Source of the DNA: Piper betle | Taxonomy: Eukaryota; Streptophyta; Magnoliopsida; Piperales; Piperaceae | Reading direction: 5' to 3' | Assembly: GCA_033002965.1 (NCBI GenBank) | Contig: JAURVB010003358.1 | Coordinates: 62,001-126,000, forward strand | DNA length: 64,000 nt | Shown here: in pieces, positions 60,533 through 64,000 of the stretch | How positions within the stretch are numbered: position 1 is the first letter of the stretch | Layout: each line of letters begins with the position of its first letter | Notes under the pieces: generated by a model | Databases searched by the model: none | What the model was told of the DNA's origin: nothing | The model's input: only the letters and a program-made list of their open reading frames with translations | Translations under genes and position numbers: made by a program

Positions 60533-63500
60533 ATGAAGGCTCCGTCTAATGGTTTTTCTGCTAATATGGATGGTAATAACAGTTCAATGAAGCTCATGTA
60601 CTCTTTTGTTGTTCTCAGATAATTTATTTGTGTACTTCTTTTGGGAGAATCAAGTCTCTGGTTGGTATACTTTTTGTGTCCTCTGAAAGAAGAAGTTTTT
60701 GCAAATCTATGGGAGTGGGAGGTCTTGTCTAAAGATGATACAAAAAGTTTTGGTTATTTGTATTCTTGTATCTTGTTTGTGGTGGAAGAGTGCTGATGTT
60801 TGTGTTTATTGTGCCTGTAGAAATGCTCCTTCATATTGGTTTCTGATGGGTTTAATTTTTTTTTTCTTTGAAGCAGGAGATAAGAAGAATATCAATTCAG
60901 AACTATGGCATGCTTGTGCAGGTCCACTGGTATCATTACCTCCGGTCGGTAGTCTTGTTGTATACTTTCCTCAGGGTCATAGTGAACAGGTTAGCAAGTG
61001 ATTTTTTGGTAGCAGTATCTCCGTTTTGTCTTCACATGTTTCATAAGAAGTGCTGCTAACAACGAAAACTGCTGTCTTTCAGGTTGCAGCTTCCATGCAA
61101 AAAGATACTGATAGCATACCAAGTTATCCCTCACTTCCTTCAAAGCTTATATGTATGCTGCATAATGTCACACTGCATGTATGGAAACCAGTATACGTCT
61201 ATCTATTTGCACCAATCTTGTATGCATGTTTGACTTATGAAATTCGAACTGTTTAATCAGGCGGATTCAGAAACAGATGAAGTATGTGCTCAGATGACTC
61301 TTCAACCAGTTAGTAAAGTAAGTACATCTATGCTTCCTCTTTTTTTTTCTGGTAAACATGGTATCTTCTAGGATCAATGCAAGGTGCGGAAGTGGGTGAT
61401 GGCGTATTGTTGTCATTATGTTGATGAAAAGCTGTAATCACTACCCTTGTGTAGCTCAGAATACACTGTTTTGTTACTGGTGACTTTTGTACATTGAATG
61501 GGTTCAAGGGTATCTAATTGCAATAAATGAAAGGATACACCTCCAAATTGTGCACATTTTCCCCATTGTATACGATTTTTGTCTATATCTGCTGTATATA
61601 ATCATACGTTTAACCATATATCAGGGAGTTACCATTACATGTTAGGAATTGAGCTCTTTTAATCATTTCAACCAATTTTTGTATAATTGGGTTGTGTTCA
61701 TTTTTCCTTTAGTACGATAAAGATGCTTTTCTGGCGTCCGATCTGGGCCTGAAGCAAAACAAGCAACCTGCTGAATTCTTTTGTAAAACGCTTACGGCAA
61801 GTGACACTAGCACACATGGAGGATTTTCTGTACCTCGTCGAGCAGCTGAGAAGATCTTGCCTCCTTTGGTATTTATTTACCTTGAACTGTTTCTTGTATT
61901 GTTGTATTGAAAGTAGCCCATATGCTATCATATCTCCAATCTTGACTTGCTGTATGATTATAGGATTTCTCAATGCAACCACCAGCACAGGAGCTGGTCG
62001 CCAGGGATCTGCACGATGTTGCTTGGACTTTTCGACACATCTACAGAGGTAAGACTTAATCTCCACTTAACATCCAGAAGCATTTATCTGAAATTTTCGT
62101 TCTTACAAGGATAGATTAATTGCTTTAATATGAGAAAAAGGAAGTGTTGTAATTCTACAGATGGCTATGTAAATTCTTTTGTGCCTTGCAAATTTTTTAC
62201 TGCTTTTAAATTTCTAGCAAAACGATGATTCTAGTTTGTATTACTACTTTCCTTTTGGATTTATGATTTTCATGCTCTGTAACCGATTTCAGGACAGCCA
62301 AAAAGGCATCTTCTTACAACAGGTTGGAGTGTATTTGTCAGCACCAAAAGGCTTGTTGCTGGCGATTCTGTGCTTTTTATTAGGTGGGCAATAGGAAAAA
62401 CTATATGTGACACCAATTATGGGCAACATCCAAATGCATATTTTAACACAAATGTTATCCTGTTTTTCTAGGGACGAAAAGGCACAACTGCTACTGGGTA
62501 TAAGACGAGCTAACCGGCAACAGCTGACACTATCTTCTTCTGTTTTATCAAGTGAAAGTATGCACATCGGAATTCTTGCCGCAGCAGCTCATGCTGCAGC
62601 AAATAATAGTCCTTTCACTGTCTTCTACAACCCAAGGTATGTTGGTTGCATGGTTTCTTTCAAGCTGATGAGAGTTGCATGTGGAATTTTTTAGTACAAC
62701 AAAAAAGAATGAAAGTTATTGTCTGATAGTCTGTATGGTATTCTTCAATGTGCTCAAATCTGTTGTCTCAGTTAGATTGGCTTTGTCAAGTACTTTATTT
62801 ACAGAATTACTTCTTCTTGACAGAGCCAGTCCTTCTGAATTTGTAATTCCCTTGGCCAAATATCAAAAAGCAATGTATACACAAGTCTCTTTGGGAATGA
62901 GATTCAGAATGATGTTTGAAACAGAAGAGTCGGGAGTGAGAAGATACATGGGTACAATTACAGGCATCAGTGATCTGGATTCTGTTCGCTGGAAAAATTC
63001 ACAGTGGAGAAATCTTCAGGTGAGAAGAGACTGCATTCATATGCACTGTGGATTTCTGTTTCCTGATTATTAATTTAACCTGCAGAATTTATTTTAATAA
63101 CATACATGCTTAAATTTTGAAACAAAGGTGTAAAGATGCAGAAAGGTTCAGCCTCTTGACTCCTTCCTATTAACATGATTCTCTCAATTTAGGACGTCTA
63201 ATATTAGATCAAATCCTCAGATAATTATATTATCTCAGTTGAGCTTTTCCTTGCCATTGTCAAAATTCTTATGCTGCTTGTGAGCTGATATTACTACGTA
63301 TTTCGTATTTTGTATTTTGTTTTCATCTGGTGGCTTATGAGGTGTCCGCTAGCATATTCTTAGCATTGTCCCCAATTCTTTGTACTGCAGTGATTATTCA
63401 TTCGTCTGTTTGTTAGACAGGTTGGGTGGGATGAATCAACAGCTGGTGAAAGACGGAACCGAATTTCTCTTTGGGAAATAGAACCTGTTGCAACTCCTTT

Positions 63501-64000
63501 TACATATGCCCTCCGCCATTTTTTAGACCCAAGTTCCCCAGACAGCCAGGGCTTGCAGGTCTGTTGTTAAATTTACATGCCATATGTGATCATAACTACA
63601 CTTTAGATTTATTCTCTCATTTCTTACCAAGAGTTGATAGGAGTGGCATTGCAGATGACGAGTCTGAAATAGAGAATGCTTTCAGAATGGCTATGCCATG
63701 GCTGGCGGATGACATGGGAAGTAAAGATACTCAGACCTCAATTTTCCCTGGTTTAAGTTTGGTCCAGTGGATGAGCATGCAGCGTCAGCAGCAGCAGCAA
63801 CAAAACCATCAGCTGATGCTCTCTGGTGCTCAGTCTGGATATTTCCCATCAATGCTTGCATCTTCTTTGACAAACAACATTGGCAGTGCAGACTCATCCA
63901 GAATACTTAACTTTCAAACTGATTCCTCTTTACCTTTATCTAATCCTCAGTTTTGCACACCCAAACCGAATCAACAGTCACAATCAGACCAGCTTCCACA
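60533..64000 (+). CDS. ARF19: Auxin response factor, ARF7/ARF19 clade (5' part, runs off right edge)
   Basis: Exons: 60533-60572, 60877-60989, 61083-61178, 61261-61317, 61713-61868, 61964-62048, 62293-62383, 62472-62636, 62824-63019, 63421-63558, and 63655 onward to the window end. The protein starts MKAPSNGF, characteristic of the ARF7/19 group. The B3 DNA-binding domain spans exons 5-8 ([46 protein letters not shown]). The Auxin_resp domain follows ([11 protein letters not shown] to [10 protein letters not shown]). Then [20 protein letters not shown] leads to a glutamine-rich middle region (CAG repeats at about 63,784-63,803), typical of transcriptional activators. The C-terminal PB1 domain lies outside the window. 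One oddity: in exon 10 the T run at 63,498-63,501 is one T short of what the conserved family frame needs, and phases before and after agree only with that base. The gene activates auxin-responsive transcription in the nucleus. ARF7 versus ARF19 cannot be settled. Confidence 0.93.

Overview
This is a plant nuclear window: genes with many short exons and GT-AG introns, AT-rich intergenic DNA, microsatellites, and nested LTR retrotransposons and DNA transposons. The auxin response factor, GLO4-type oxidase and COQ2 proteins look monocot-like from remembered family sequences, so a monocot is the best guess, not a certainty.

Layout. (1) 1-11,775 holds two tandem minus-strand FMO1-type flavin monooxygenase genes. 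The left copy shows only exon 1 and runs off the edge; the right copy (7,701-10,342, five exons, 523 residues) is intact. Their upstream regions are also duplicated, and the right one carries an insertion of about 780 bp. (2) 12,731-18,814 is mobile-element DNA: a 2,974-bp solo LTR with a 5-bp target duplication (TSD), a decayed TRIM, and a 1,051-bp hAT-like non-autonomous element with an 8-bp TSD. (3) 20,406-21,017 is an intronless PMEI-family gene. (4) 22,688-25,789 (minus) is COQ2/PPT1, 4-hydroxybenzoate polyprenyltransferase for ubiquinone synthesis, with eight exons and apparent lesions. (5) 27,100-50,350 is a GLO4-type (S)-2-hydroxy-acid oxidase array of four copies, all damaged as printed. 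It looks like a two-gene block (copies A+C) duplicated to give B+D. A and C are split by a copia remnant that itself holds a complete 533-bp TRIM and a 514-bp hAT-like element. B has a second copy of the GC-cored hAT family upstream. D has lost exons 2 (part) to 6 and is interrupted by a 5,211-bp Ty1-copia element with both LTRs, PBS, PPT and TSD. (6) 50,350-60,060 is mostly empty AT-rich DNA with a GC-rich hairpin at 54,785-54,906. (7) 60,533-64,000 is the 5' half of an ARF7/ARF19-clade auxin response factor that continues off the right edge.

The genes do not form one pathway; FMO1 (pipecolate N-hydroxylation, systemic immunity), GLO4 (peroxisomal 2-hydroxy-acid oxidation), COQ2 (ubiquinone), a PMEI (cell wall) and an ARF (auxin) are ordinary neighbours. 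What stands out is structure: nested insertions with readable TSDs, a hAT-like family with an exchangeable GC-rich core, and recurrent one-base indels in several unrelated genes that could be real decay or consensus errors. I did not find a convincing new gene system.
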